Source of the DNA: Paenibacillus ferrarius
GTDB taxonomy: Bacteria; Bacillota; Bacilli; Paenibacillales; NBRC-103111
NCBI RefSeq assembly: GCF_002027705.1
Contig: NZ_MBTG01000045.1
Coordinates: 62,001 to 126,000 of the forward strand
DNA length: 64,000 bases
Direction: 5' to 3'
This document shows positions 7,389 through 17,014 of this stretch, one piece after another. The notes beneath the pieces were generated by a model that saw nothing but the letters and a program-made list of their open reading frames with translations, had not been told where the DNA came from and ran no database searches. How positions within the stretch are numbered: position 1 is the stretch's first letter; every line of letters begins with the position of its first letter. The position numbers and the translations under genes are program-made.

Positions 7389-9023
7389 CTATTCATTCTG
7401 CCTCCAGCCAATCGGATACTGTTCCGACAGCGTAACGGGCAGACGCCCAACCGCCTTCTCCTTGCCAAGCAGTACATTCGCAAGAGAAACCATGGCTAAT
7501 GGACGATTTTCATAACAAGCCAAATAAGTCTTCACTTCAGGAAACTCAAGCAAATCATACGGATTGCGCCCCGCCGCTACAATGAAATGAAGGTCCTCTT
7601 TCTGTGCGAGCGTTTGGACCAAACGTGTTTGTCCAGGAGAGAACGTCGCGTTGTAGGTCACGATAACAACTTGCTGCTTGCCTTCACAGGCCTCCAGCAC
7701 AGCAGCTATCTCGGCATCCGAGGGATACAAGCCTAAGTATATTTCATCGACCGGCGTTCCGCCGATTTCTGATAACGTACTGCCCAAAGTCCCGTAACGA
7801 TCTACAACTTCGTCAATTTCTGTTCCTGTTTGCACTTCCGTCCAAATGACCAACGTCGGTTTCGTCAGATCCAATGCTTTCCCGACTTCATCCTTCACCA
7901 ATGTGATGCTTTTCCGGCTAAGCTCCTTAGCCAGAAGCTGGTGCTCGGCTGTAGATATCGGCTCGGTCGGAACAGGCGCAAGCGTTTCAAAGCTAATTTC
8001 CCGCTTATACTTATACATCATAACACGCAACACGGACTCATCAATACGTGATTCTGAAATACGTCCGCTCTCTACAGCAGCAATCACCGCTTCGATGGCA
8101 GCTACTTGACGATCCAACATGTGGCTAACGAGAATAAGATCCGAGCCTGCTTCAATGGCACGAACAGCCCCTTCCGCCACGCCGATTCCTTCAGAGATCG
8201 CCTTCATCTCCAAACAATCTGTAACAATCAGACCTTTGAAGCCAAGCTGCTCGCGCAACAATTCGGTTAAAATCCGATAGGACAATGTGGAAGGCACGCC
8301 TTTGTCCTCAAGAGCCGCAAACACCACATGCGCAGTCATAATCGCATCTACGCCGCCTTCAATCGCTTTGATGAACGGCGCCAGCTCCAGCTCCATCAAT
8401 CGCTCCATGCTGTGGGGAACAACAGGCAAATCATGATGCGAATCCTCAGAAGTATCTCCGTGTCCAGGGAAATGCTTAACGGTAGCGATAACGCCCATAT
8501 CCTGCAAGCCCTTCACAGCATGCGTTCCCATATCGCTCACAATCGCTGCCGTTTCGCCATAGGAACGTACGCCAATGACGGGATTTAATCGGTTATTGTT
8601 AATGTCCAAGCAAGGGGCAAAGTTCATATTCACGCCCATTTGGCGCAATTCCTTCCCCATGACCTTGGAGCTCGCATACACGCCTGCCGGCGCAAAAGCT
8701 GCGCCCAGCGCCATGTTCCCCGGCAGCAATGTGGCTCCTTTCTCAATCCGAGAAACCATGCCTCCCTCTTGGTCCACGGCAATAAATAAAGGTTGTCCGC
8801 CGCTGCGCAGACTGATGTCTTGCAGCTCATTCGATAAATGCGCCAACTGCAGCGCATCTTGAACATTTCGCCGGAAATATATGACACCGCCAATCCCGTA
8901 CGCTTCAATCAGTTGGGTAATAGATGCATTAGGCTCCAGAGATTCAAACCCGCAAATAAATAGTTGACCCACTTTTTGACGCAAGGTCATAGGTTGATGA
9001 GCATTGCTCGATGACGACGACAT
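7389..9023 (-). CDS. nagZ: Glycoside hydrolase family 3 beta-N-acetylhexosaminidase (NagZ type), cytoplasmic
   Basis: 544 residues. The GH3 catalytic barrel carries MNFAPCLDIN, KHFPGHGDTSEDSHHDLP, which includes the NagZ-specific Asp-Ser-His acid/base loop, and IVTDCLEMKAI with the nucleophile Asp. A second C-terminal domain follows, as in Firmicute NagZ. The enzyme removes beta-1,4-linked GlcNAc from muropeptides or chito-oligosaccharides. ATG 9023 is chosen because AAGGAG lies 10 bases upstream; the GTG at 9032 is too close to that site. There is no signal peptide or lipobox, so it should act in the cytoplasm on sugars brought in by the adjacent importer, unlike the secreted B. subtilis enzyme. 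Confidence 0.87.
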   Translation of the reverse strand: MSSSSSNAHQPMTLRQKVGQLFICGFESLEPNASITQLIEAYGIGGVIYFRRNVQDALQLAHLSNELQDISLRSGGQPLFIAVDQEGGMVSRIEKGATLLPGNMALGAAFAPAGVYASSKVMGKELRQMGVNMNFAPCLDINNNRLNPVIGVRSYGETAAIVSDMGTHAVKGLQDMGVIATVKHFPGHGDTSEDSHHDLPVVPHSMERLMELELAPFIKAIEGGVDAIMTAHVVFAALEDKGVPSTLSYRILTELLREQLGFKGLIVTDCLEMKAISEGIGVAEGAVRAIEAGSDLILVSHMLDRQVAAIEAVIAAVESGRISESRIDESVLRVMMYKYKREISFETLAPVPTEPISTAEHQLLAKELSRKSITLVKDEVGKALDLTKPTLVIWTEVQTGTEIDEVVDRYGTLGSTLSEIGGTPVDEIYLGLYPSDAEIAAVLEACEGKQQVVIVTYNATFSPGQTRLVQTLAQKEDLHFIVAAGRNPYDLLEFPEVKTYLACYENRPLAMVSLANVLLGKEKAVGRLPVTLSEQYPIGWRQNE

Positions 9024-9058
9024 GAATGACACGCTCCTTGAATGTAAGGTGTAGGTGG

Positions 9059-9874
9059 TTAAGCTTTGACGCTGGCGATGATTCTCTTATGAAGGATCGC
9101 ATACAAAAGGACAACGGGAATTAGGCTGAACATGATTGCAGCGCATAGCGAACCATAGTTCATATTCAATTGATCATAGAAAGCTACCATGCTAACGGGG
9201 AGCGTTCGGAACTTCTCTTTTGTCAGAAATAAATTAGCCATCATAAACTCATTCCAGTTGCTAAGAAAATCCAGCATGAAAACAGGTACCAGCGGAGGCA
9301 AGGTAATGGGAACAATCACGCGCACCAAAAGCCCGTAGATGGATAGCCCATCCATAATCCCAGCTTCCTCCAGTTCATTCGGGATCAATTTCAAAAACGC
9401 GTTAACCATAAACACCGTCAGAGGCAGCCCCATGGTGATATAGGGCATTATTAAAGCCAACGGTGTATTATACAAATGCAAATCCCTGAGCAGCAGATAC
9501 ATCGGGACCAGCAAGGATCCTACTGGAACTAGCAGGGCAAGCATCAGCAGTTGTTTGATTCGTTGACTGCTCCTGAAGAACTTCATTCTTGTCAGGGCAT
9601 AGGACGTTGCTGTCCCCAGACATAAGGTTGCAAAAGCAGATACGAGGGAAATCAATAAGCTGTTCATAAAATATTGACTCACATGAGCGCCAGTCCAAGC
9701 ATTCCAATAATTAGACAGCAGTAGTTGCTCTGGAAAGGACCACGGCGAGGCGATAATTTCTTTATTCGTTTTAAACGACGAATTCAATACCCATATCAAC
9801 GGAAATAAACTAAGCCCTATATAGATCACAATCACCGTATGAGGCAAAACACGACGTAAAGGGAATCGCTTCAA
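9059..9874 (-). CDS. Carbohydrate ABC transporter permease (MalG/UgpE type)
   Basis: 271 residues from TTG 9874. The TTG overlaps the TGA of the upstream permease (bases shared as TTGA), and GGGGAGG lies 7 bases before it. Membrane segments begin at about residue 8, and the EAA loop is ELEEAGIMDGLSIYGLLVRVIVPITLP, which contacts the ATPase. It is the second inner subunit of a sugar importer with the gene at 9871-10755 and the binding protein at 10767. No ATPase gene is present, so a shared MsmX-like ATPase is expected. The open frame extends far upstream of TTG inside the previous gene; that part is not coding. Confidence 0.85.
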   Translation of the reverse strand: MKRFPLRRVLPHTVIVIYIGLSLFPLIWVLNSSFKTNKEIIASPWSFPEQLLLSNYWNAWTGAHVSQYFMNSLLISLVSAFATLCLGTATSYALTRMKFFRSSQRIKQLLMLALLVPVGSLLVPMYLLLRDLHLYNTPLALIMPYITMGLPLTVFMVNAFLKLIPNELEEAGIMDGLSIYGLLVRVIVPITLPPLVPVFMLDFLSNWNEFMMANLFLTKEKFRTLPVSMVAFYDQLNMNYGSLCAAIMFSLIPVVLLYAILHKRIIASVKA

Positions 9875-10755
9875 TAGCGCACCTCCCCTTGCTTCGTTGT
9901 GATCCACCCAAATACGGCTGTCAGCGTCCCGGTAAATAGCAGAATAAGCAGCGCGACACTGCTGGCATAGCCATACTCGCCTATTCGGTAAGCTTTTTTG
10001 TACATATAAGTTGCCATCACTTCCGTAATGCCATAGGGATTCCCGCCAGTCATCACAAAAACGATGTCCAAAGCTTTCATGGATCCCGTAATGGACAACA
10101 AAACAATCACAATAAGGATAGGCCGCAACAGGGGAAGTGTAATCCACCATGCCTGTCCAAAGCTTGCCGCTCCATCTATTTCAGCGGCTTCCAGGATGTT
10201 TTTAGGGATGGCATAAATCGCTGAAACGACTAGTACAACATAGAATCCAATCCACTGCCAAGCGTTCGTCACAAGAACAGAAAGCAAAGCTGTCGCGTCT
10301 TCGGCTAACCAAACATGCTGCCAGGCTTTTAACCCGATGGCCTCTAGAAGTTGATTCAACAATCCCGCCTGAGGATGATAAATGAAGCTCCACAAGACAC
10401 CGACCACAGCTGTCGAAAGAATGGTTGGCAAGAAAATCATCGTTTGGTAGACGCTTTTTCCCCGCCTAATCTTGCTTACCAAAAAGGCTAATACCAAGAT
10501 AACCGGGATCTGTACGCCGATCGAGAAACAGATGAAAGACAGATTATTGCGTACCGCTATCCAAAAATATTTATCCTGGAAAGCGGTAATGAAGTTCGTT
10601 AGTCCATTAAATTTCGCTGGCGATATGCCATTCCACTGGGTGAAACCATAGCGCAGCGACATGATCATCGGATACAAGAAAAAAACCGCGATCAACAACA
10701 GTGTCGGCAATGTAAAAAGCACATAAGCCCAAGGGTTTCTACCTAATTTATTCAT
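9871..10755 (-). CDS. Carbohydrate ABC transporter permease (MalF/UgpA type)
   Basis: 294 residues with six hydrophobic segments and the EAA loop ILEAAEIDGAASFGQAWWITLP in the last third. The segment GGNPYGITEV is typical of the LacF/UgpA group. It pairs with the overlapping downstream permease to form the channel of an oligosaccharide importer. ATG 10755 is 12 bases from the stop of the binding-protein gene, with a modest TAGGAT site. In this operon the most likely cargo is a GlcNAc-containing oligosaccharide; that is inferred from NagZ and the ROK kinase. Confidence 0.86.
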   Translation of the reverse strand: MNKLGRNPWAYVLFTLPTLLLIAVFFLYPMIMSLRYGFTQWNGISPAKFNGLTNFITAFQDKYFWIAVRNNLSFICFSIGVQIPVILVLAFLVSKIRRGKSVYQTMIFLPTILSTAVVGVLWSFIYHPQAGLLNQLLEAIGLKAWQHVWLAEDATALLSVLVTNAWQWIGFYVVLVVSAIYAIPKNILEAAEIDGAASFGQAWWITLPLLRPILIVIVLLSITGSMKALDIVFVMTGGNPYGITEVMATYMYKKAYRIGEYGYASSVALLILLFTGTLTAVFGWITTKQGEVRY

Positions 10756-10766
10756 GAATTATCCTA

Positions 10767-12122
10767 CTATTTCGAATGGGTTTCTTCCTTATTGGAAGCT
10801 TCCTGCTGCTTCTGAATATCCGCCATAAGAGCAGCTGGAGTCGTTCGTCCGCCAATTAACTCCTGCATTCCGCGTTCTAATTTCTCCCGTACCTTCGTTT
10901 GAATGCGAGAATCGAAAGCAGGAAATGCGCCATTGCTTTGCGCAAATACGGTTAAGATTTGGGTAATAAGCGGATTTACGTTGCTTGTGTCTTGCAGCTT
11001 CATCGCCGGCGGCATGCCTTCTTCAATAAGCTGTCTTTTTTGCATATTTTCGTTATACATCTGCCTAATGAATTCTTTGATCGCCACAAGCTGAACTGGT
11101 GTTACTTTCTTGGAGAAGCCATAGGCATTGGACCAGCCGCCATTAATATAGCCGTCCCCGGGTCCCCCCATAGCTGGGAAACTCATGAAGCCGACATCAC
11201 CTACGATAGATGACTTCTCAGGGTCTAACAGCGGGGTGTTCGCCCAGCTGCCGTCGAACATGAAAGCCGCTTCTCCGCTGCTGAATTTATTTTGCTGCTC
11301 CGCATAGGACAACGCTAAGCTGCCTTCTTGGAAATAGCCATTTTTGACCAGCGTATCATACTTTTCAAAAGCATCAACGATATCTGCATCTGTCCATCGC
11401 TTGCTGCCATCCAGGAAGCCTTCGATGGAATCCTTGCCCGCTGTGCGCACCCACATGGTGTTGCTCATCATGTTAATGACCCAGGAATCTTTGGCTGCCA
11501 TTGCAAAAGGCGTGATTTTCTGCGCTTTAAATTTCGCCGCGGCTGCAAGCAGTTCATCCCAGGTTTGGGGAGGCTTCACGTGCTGCTGTTCCAGCAGCTT
11601 CTTGTTGTAATACAAGCCTTCGACATACCCAGCCATCGGAATGCCATAGATTTTACCGTTAACCGTAAACTCCTCAAAGCTGTAGAATTTATCGATTAAT
11701 CCGAGCTCATTCAGAATTGGCGTCAAATCCAGAAGTCGATCGGCTTTGACGTAATCCTTCGTATCCGTCCCACCGAACAAATCGAATATTTCCGGCGGAT
11801 TGCCAGCAGCCATCTCGGATCTCAGCTTCTCGAATCGGTTGACCTTATCTTCCACTCCATCTAATGTCATGGACAAGCCGGGCACCTTGGCTTCGGTTGC
11901 TTTTACAACCTCCTGCAGCATAGCCAGCCGTTTTTTCTGCGTATCCTTGACTTGCGTATGACGAATAGTGAGCAGAATGGGATCATTTTTTTGCGTCGGA
12001 TGATTCGTCATTTCACCTTTGCGGTTGCTTGGATTCGCATTCAAGTTTAAGCTGCTGCAGGCAGACACGATGAACGTTGCACATACTAGACCTAATATCG
12101 AAACCAACGTTCTTGTATGCAT
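10767..12122 (-). CDS. Sugar ABC transporter substrate-binding lipoprotein
   Basis: 451 residues. The signal peptide ends in a lipobox VSAC at about residues 19-22, so the protein should be tethered to the outer face of the membrane. The body has the family-1 solute-binding fold (PEIFDLFGG, LLDLTPILNELG, YGIPMAGYVEGLYYNKKLL, AAFMFDGSWA). AAAGGAG precedes ATG 12122. It is the first gene of the importer set. The cognate sugar cannot be read from the sequence; position beside NagZ and a ROK kinase points to chito-oligosaccharide or cell-wall disaccharide. Confidence 0.87.
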   Translation of the reverse strand: MHTRTLVSILGLVCATFIVSACSSLNLNANPSNRKGEMTNHPTQKNDPILLTIRHTQVKDTQKKRLAMLQEVVKATEAKVPGLSMTLDGVEDKVNRFEKLRSEMAAGNPPEIFDLFGGTDTKDYVKADRLLDLTPILNELGLIDKFYSFEEFTVNGKIYGIPMAGYVEGLYYNKKLLEQQHVKPPQTWDELLAAAAKFKAQKITPFAMAAKDSWVINMMSNTMWVRTAGKDSIEGFLDGSKRWTDADIVDAFEKYDTLVKNGYFQEGSLALSYAEQQNKFSSGEAAFMFDGSWANTPLLDPEKSSIVGDVGFMSFPAMGGPGDGYINGGWSNAYGFSKKVTPVQLVAIKEFIRQMYNENMQKRQLIEEGMPPAMKLQDTSNVNPLITQILTVFAQSNGAFPAFDSRIQTKVREKLERGMQELIGGRTTPAALMADIQKQQEASNKEETHSK

Positions 12123-12217
12123 CTCGATTTAAACTCCTTTAGGCTTGTCATATAAGTATAAAATATCGAATGTTTGCCCTGAAGACCTACAAATTCCTTA
12201 TTGAGGGGCAAATTTCT

Positions 12218-13816
12218 CTACTTCGCTTCTTTTCGTTTATCCCGGTATTCGGAAGGAATTTCACCTGTGAATTTCTGAAATACCTTCGTGAAATATCGCC
12301 GCTCCAAATAACCGCAAGACTTCCCGATATCTGTTATACTTTTGTCACTGTGCAGCAGCATTGATTTCGCCAGCTCCATGCGGTGCTTGGTTACGTATTC
12401 AACGAAGGTTTCTCCGAAATGCTGCTTAAATAATAAACTGAAATAACTGGAGCTAATGCCCAGTGAACTGGCAACATCCTCAATTCCGAAGTCGTTGGCA
12501 TAGTGAGTTCGGATATATTCTTTCGCCGCAGCCATGAGCAGCTCGCTATTTTTCTTCTTGTTCGCTCCTTCCAAGCCAATGGCTACAAGCTGCACCATGA
12601 CCTGAAGCAGATGCTGGATGCTCTCACTTTTGTCCAGTTGACTCCAAATCTGTTCCTCCTCTTGGATATCGAGCGAATTCATCTCCCGCAGTTCCCGCAG
12701 CAAATGAAGAATGAGAAAATGCAGCATCTGATAAGCCCTGGCAAACGAACAATCCAGCAGCCCTTCCAGCATCAGCTTTATGCGGCTCAGCGCATCCTCG
12801 GTTTTGGCACGGTTAAGCTGCTTCAGCCCTGTCACAATCTCCTCGACCAAAAACCATAAGGTACTGTTGGCGTCCGCTGGCTCCTTAGGTTCCTTATAGC
12901 GCAGCAGAGACTGCTGTTTGCCCAGATGAAGCTGGAGAAATCTTTGCAGCTTTCGATATGTAGCCGAGAGCTGATGCAAGCCAACGGCCTCTGGGAAATA
13001 ACCGACACTTATCCCTAATTTGACGGATTGCAGCACATTATTTTGCAGCCGAAGCGCGATGTCGTCTACCTTCGTTTGCGCATTGCTTTCATCGTGCTCT
13101 TCCCATTGAATAAGTACGCACCACTCGCCTTCACGCAGCTGAAGGACTGTGAATTTAAGTTGTTCATCCGTTAAGGAGTCCTGCAGGACATTGCGCACAG
13201 CGAAATTCCACAACTTCCGCTCCTGCTCGCTCCAAGGCAACGATTTCTGCGAATAGTCATCAACGTCGATCATCGCGAACAAATAAGATAACGTTTCGAG
13301 GTCCAAATTATCAATTGGAAGCAGCGTATGCGTGGTTATTTCCGTATAATTCATCAGAACGTCCTGCAAAATTTTCTCATAGGCCAAATTTTTCATTTTG
13401 CCCCACTTTTGCTGTTCCTCCTTTTGATTCAGCTTCTTCTCTCTAATTTCATTGGCTAATTTGCGAATACTGTTCTCCAACTCTTCATAATTAATTGGCT
13501 TTAAAATATAGTCGCTGACACCGACACGCATCAACGAGCGCGCATATTCGAAGTCCTGATACCCCGTCACCATCAGTACCGTACAATCTTCACTCAATTC
13601 TCGAAGCTTCTGTACGAACGTTATCCCATCCATCAACGGCATTCGAATATCGCTCATCACCAGGTCCGGCACATGCAAGCCGCAAAGCTCCAGGGCCTCT
13701 ACACCATTTCTCGCTGTCCCGACAATATCGATCTCCAGCTCATCCCAAGGGATAACCGCTTGCAAATTACGGAGAATATTAGGCTCATCATCAGCCAGAA
13801 TTGCTTTTAGTCTCAT
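12218..13816 (-). CDS. AraC-type response regulator (YesN family)
   Basis: 532 residues. Receiver domain at about 3-120 with DDEP acid pocket, phospho-acceptor Asp in LVMSDIRMP and Lys in ILKPI. A long middle region of low conservation follows, then a C-terminal AraC helix-turn-helix pair (FGIEDVASSLGISSSYFSLLFK and ITDIGKSCGYLERRYFTKVF). It overlaps the kinase gene by 4 bases (ATGA), which marks the pair as a two-component system. It should activate the binding-protein operon just downstream when the sugar is sensed. Confidence 0.9.
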   Translation of the reverse strand: MRLKAILADDEPNILRNLQAVIPWDELEIDIVGTARNGVEALELCGLHVPDLVMSDIRMPLMDGITFVQKLRELSEDCTVLMVTGYQDFEYARSLMRVGVSDYILKPINYEELENSIRKLANEIREKKLNQKEEQQKWGKMKNLAYEKILQDVLMNYTEITTHTLLPIDNLDLETLSYLFAMIDVDDYSQKSLPWSEQERKLWNFAVRNVLQDSLTDEQLKFTVLQLREGEWCVLIQWEEHDESNAQTKVDDIALRLQNNVLQSVKLGISVGYFPEAVGLHQLSATYRKLQRFLQLHLGKQQSLLRYKEPKEPADANSTLWFLVEEIVTGLKQLNRAKTEDALSRIKLMLEGLLDCSFARAYQMLHFLILHLLRELREMNSLDIQEEEQIWSQLDKSESIQHLLQVMVQLVAIGLEGANKKKNSELLMAAAKEYIRTHYANDFGIEDVASSLGISSSYFSLLFKQHFGETFVEYVTKHRMELAKSMLLHSDKSITDIGKSCGYLERRYFTKVFQKFTGEIPSEYRDKRKEAK

Positions 13817-15627
13817 AAGCCTTCCCCCTTATTTTTTGGAATCACGATCTTCATCGTCGTTCCGTGCCCTTCTTGACTGCAAATAAACATGCCGTAGGCG
13901 GTGCCATACTGGATTCTAATGCGGTCAGCCACATTGCTGACGCCAAGTCCTCTACGCTCTTCATTGGCCCCTAAAATTTCATCAAAAGGTGTCTCCAGCT
14001 CTGTTTTGTAATGAAATTTCGCTAATTTATCCGCGCTGATCCCAATCCCATTATCCCTCACATACAGACCTATATGCTCCCCTTCATCCACAACTTGAAT
14101 GGAAATCAGTCCTTTATAGGTGATAGGTTCAAAGCCATGCTGAATCGCATTTTCGACTAAAGGCTGGAGCGTAAGCTTGAGAATGTAGAAATCCAGCAGC
14201 TCTGGAGGCGCTTCAATTTCATACTGGAATTGATCCTCGAAACGGAATTCTTGAATTTCCAGATAGCTTCTAAGATGCTCGAGCTCATGCCTGAGTGAAA
14301 TCTCCTCTCTGCTTTCCATCCCGATGCGCAGTAAATTTCCGAGCCGATACACCATTTGGCTTACTTTCTTGCCTTGGTTCTGAATGGCCAGCACATTGAT
14401 GGATTCTAGGGTATTAAATAGGAAATGCGGTTTAATCTGCGCTTGCAGCAGCATAAGCTCTGCTTTATTCTTGCGGTCCTGCTGGCGCTTCACCTCTTCG
14501 AGCAGATCTTCCACACGAACAACCAAGCTGTTGAATCCTCTCGCAAGTGCTGAGGTCTCATCCTTCCCGCTTTCTTCCATCCGGGTCGTGAGATCGCCGC
14601 GCTCCACCTTCTTCATCGAAGAAAGCATACGTAAAATCAGCTGGATAATACGGCGTACAAATACCAAATTATAAACCAAAGCGAAAAATAAACAGACGAA
14701 CGTAATGCCCGCAACCAATTTCATAATCGTCTCGATTTCCCCCGCCACCGACTTCCATGACGTAATCGAAACGACGCTCCAATCCTGCACACCCATCTGA
14801 TTAATTTGTAAATGATACAAGGAAACTAAGCTTTTCTCATTCTGAAAATTAGCTTGAAAGCTGTGATTGGCTTGCCCAAGATCCAATTTCCCCAGCAGCA
14901 GCTGAAGGACATTGGCGCCTTCGACCTGCTGCTTGTTATCGTAGAGAATAAGTCCGCTTTGGTTAACGAGCAAATAGCGTTTGGCGCTTTCCTCATCCGT
15001 ATTGAACGATTTGAAAATTTGATCCAGCTCGCTAAACTTGAATTTCAGCAGCATAAAGCCAAGATTGTCCATCGTCCAGAAATCCTTGACCATTCTTGCT
15101 TGATAGAAGTCTCCCCGCCCTGACCCGAACTCCTTATACTCAGATGGTCCGATCCACAGTGGGCTCCCATTCAATTCCTTGATTTGCTCAAAAGCTGTGC
15201 TGTTCATCAGCACTTTCCAAGGTAAAGCGCTTCCGCTTGTGCGTCCAGCGCTAAATGATTTACCGACATTATTATAAATAACGACGGATTGAATCGGCGA
15301 ATACGTCAAAATAGAACCCCGCAGCAGCGTATCGAATGTATTCAAATCATAAGAAGAAGGCGAAGCATCCTTCTGGTTCACCTCGTCGATGGTGCGATAA
15401 ATGCCTTGTATGCTGTCCTTGACCATCCAAAAATCCGAAAAATAGTTGGCTTCTTTGAACATGTAATAAATATTGCGAGAAATCGCCTGCAAGGTGACTT
15501 CGGTTAAATCGCCATATTTCTTCTCAATCAGCTGCTGAGACACGGTGTATACCGCTGATCCGAGGACAAATAGGGGGATAATAATGAACATTAAAAATCC
15601 GATAAACACCTTTTTGTTCAAATTCAT
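13813..15627 (-). CDS. Sensor histidine kinase (YesM / LytS-like)
   Basis: 604 residues from ATG 15627, which has GGAAGGAG upstream at 15641-15648 (spacing long, 13 bases). An in-frame ATG at 15690 has AAGGA directly abutting it and is less likely. Features in order: N-terminal membrane helix (FIGFLMFIIIPLFVL), large extracellular sensor, second helix (LVAGITFVCLFFALVYN), HAMP, His_kinase with QIKPHFLFNTLESI (His in the PHF motif), and an ATPase domain with NAIQHGFEP and DNGIGIS. It should phosphorylate the overlapping YesN-type regulator. Such kinases often read the loaded binding protein at the membrane. Confidence 0.88.
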   Translation of the reverse strand: MNLNKKVFIGFLMFIIIPLFVLGSAVYTVSQQLIEKKYGDLTEVTLQAISRNIYYMFKEANYFSDFWMVKDSIQGIYRTIDEVNQKDASPSSYDLNTFDTLLRGSILTYSPIQSVVIYNNVGKSFSAGRTSGSALPWKVLMNSTAFEQIKELNGSPLWIGPSEYKEFGSGRGDFYQARMVKDFWTMDNLGFMLLKFKFSELDQIFKSFNTDEESAKRYLLVNQSGLILYDNKQQVEGANVLQLLLGKLDLGQANHSFQANFQNEKSLVSLYHLQINQMGVQDWSVVSITSWKSVAGEIETIMKLVAGITFVCLFFALVYNLVFVRRIIQLILRMLSSMKKVERGDLTTRMEESGKDETSALARGFNSLVVRVEDLLEEVKRQQDRKNKAELMLLQAQIKPHFLFNTLESINVLAIQNQGKKVSQMVYRLGNLLRIGMESREEISLRHELEHLRSYLEIQEFRFEDQFQYEIEAPPELLDFYILKLTLQPLVENAIQHGFEPITYKGLISIQVVDEGEHIGLYVRDNGIGISADKLAKFHYKTELETPFDEILGANEERRGLGVSNVADRIRIQYGTAYGMFICSQEGHGTTMKIVIPKNKGEGL

Positions 15628-15781
15628 TCGCGATGGCAGACTCCTTCCAAGCAGAATGAGGCACCATCTTAGTGTTGGCGCCTTTTTCATTCCTTACTAT
15701 TGATTATAAATGAGCCTTAATTTATCGTTCTAGGGATAGCTTTGGATGCTCCAGGGATAAAATCGTCTACTTCCTTTCAAC

Positions 15782-16219
15782 TCATCCAAGAGATATATCG
15801 GGTTCAACAGTTACCTCGACATTGCCTTTTAAAGCTTTGCTGATCATACAGGTCTGTTCGGCGCGATAAGCCGCTTTCGTTATTTTATCCACTAGCTCCT
15901 CGGAAGTTTCCTTAGGCACAGCAATCTGAGGGCGGTGAACAATTCTCTCCACCTTCATCGAAGGACTGCTCAGCACATAAACTTCCGATGTCAGTGCAAT
16001 GGTTGTAATTCCTAGTCTTTTCAGCAGCATGCCTAGCGTAATTAGATAGCAAGTTGCCGCCGCGCCTAACAACATTTCTTCCGGATTCGTTCCGATACCA
16101 GGACCCTCCAGCTGTTCGGGAACCGAAATGGCCGTCTCCAACTGGCCGGATCGGATGTGACCACTGCCGTCTAAGCCGCCGGACCATGATGCTTGTAATT
16201 CAAAGCGATGCTCACTCAT
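15782..16219 (-). CDS. OsmC/Ohr family protein
   Basis: 145 residues. The two family cysteines are visible in AAATCYLITLGMLL and AEQTCMISKALKGN, with the Ohr/OsmC GTNPEE segment before the first. Members reduce organic hydroperoxides with a dithiol centre in the cytoplasm; this one belongs to the less studied OsmC branch rather than clear Ohr. GAGGAG lies 8 bases before ATG 16219. It stands alone on the minus strand between the kinase gene and a long repeat-bearing gap. Confidence 0.83.
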   Translation of the reverse strand: MSEHRFELQASWSGGLDGSGHIRSGQLETAISVPEQLEGPGIGTNPEEMLLGAAATCYLITLGMLLKRLGITTIALTSEVYVLSSPSMKVERIVHRPQIAVPKETSEELVDKITKAAYRAEQTCMISKALKGNVEVTVEPDISLG

Positions 16220-16310
16220 AGTGGACTACTCCTCAATTCTGCTCAAATTGGATAGAAGCTCAACGTGCTTTCCTATAATTGTAAAGGAATATGTGTGGTT
16301 TCACCAGTAA

Positions 16311-16353
16311 ACAAAAAATCGTTTCCGCTCCTTCATTCAGGACGAAAACGATT
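16311..16353 (-). terminator. Terminator-like hairpin reading leftward
   Basis: AATCGTTTCCG pairs with CGAAAACGATT and on the minus strand is followed by a run of six T. It stands upstream of the OsmC start and too far from the chemoreceptor, which has its own terminator at 16977-17006. The transcript it ends is therefore unclear. Confidence 0.6.
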
Positions 16354-16976
16354 CGGTTGAGCTATATGCTTGTATAGCTATCATTGATATCTATGAAGTT
16401 GCAAAATTCATGTGTTGGAATCAAAACAATGAAAGCCCTACCTCTCTTCCATCCTTGCGGCTCCAATGACCGCGCCAGTGCGAATTGCTTAACAAACACC
16501 TGCTGCCGAAACACTTTACGTTGCCTCGGGTTTACCATAAATGAGCTGATTTTACTGCATCATTGGGAGAAAAACAAACAAGGAGAGGGGGTTACTTTCT
16601 TCTCGCTAATCGTTCGTGTGGGGTAAATGAGGTTTGGTTTTAAGTGTTTATATGGTTCATTTCAATCAATTCATATAATATACAGGAAAATACAATTAAA
16701 GTCAAACTTTTTCTCAAAATGAACTGCTCGAAGGAACAAACACGCCACCTTTCCAAGATCCGAAACATGAACATGAGCTATCTCCAAATCGTTCTTGTCA
16801 TCTGTTATTATCCTCCTGTATGATAGGCTGTTTCTCAGCCTTATGGAGGCTCTTTCGCGCGTCCCCCCACTTTAAGGCTGAATTTCAGCTTCTTAACTGG
16901 ACGGGCTGCTCGGCTTAGAGCCCCCCTTGCCCGCCGCGATCCCCACCACCTCAGCGCTGAAACTCAGCGCTTCCCA
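16354..16976. other. Gene-free gap with three GCTGAA/TTCAGC hairpins
   Basis: No convincing gene is seen. A weak plus-strand frame at 16384-16626 has no ribosome site and an unlikely composition. Three short inverted repeats of similar sequence lie at 16825-16841 (AGGCTGTTTCTCAGCCT), 16874-16891 (AAGGCTGAATTTCAGCTT) and 16953-16972 (AGCGCTGAAACTCAGCGCTT). Confidence 0.55.
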
Positions 16977-17006
16977 CAAAAAAAAACCGCAGGCACATGC
17001 CTGCGG
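16977..17006 (-). terminator. Terminator of the chemoreceptor gene
   Basis: CCGCAGGCACATGCCTGCGG is a perfect 20-base palindrome, followed on the minus strand by a run of T. It lies just past the stop at 17015. Confidence 0.9.
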
Positions 17007-17014
17007 TCCCAACG

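Noticed and set aside
9875..10150. Longer N terminus for the second permease
   Set aside because: The upstream frame lies inside the first permease gene; TTG 9874 has an excellent ribosome site and the usual overlap.
16384..16626. 80-residue open frame on the plus strand
   Set aside because: No ribosome site, odd composition, and no family resemblance.
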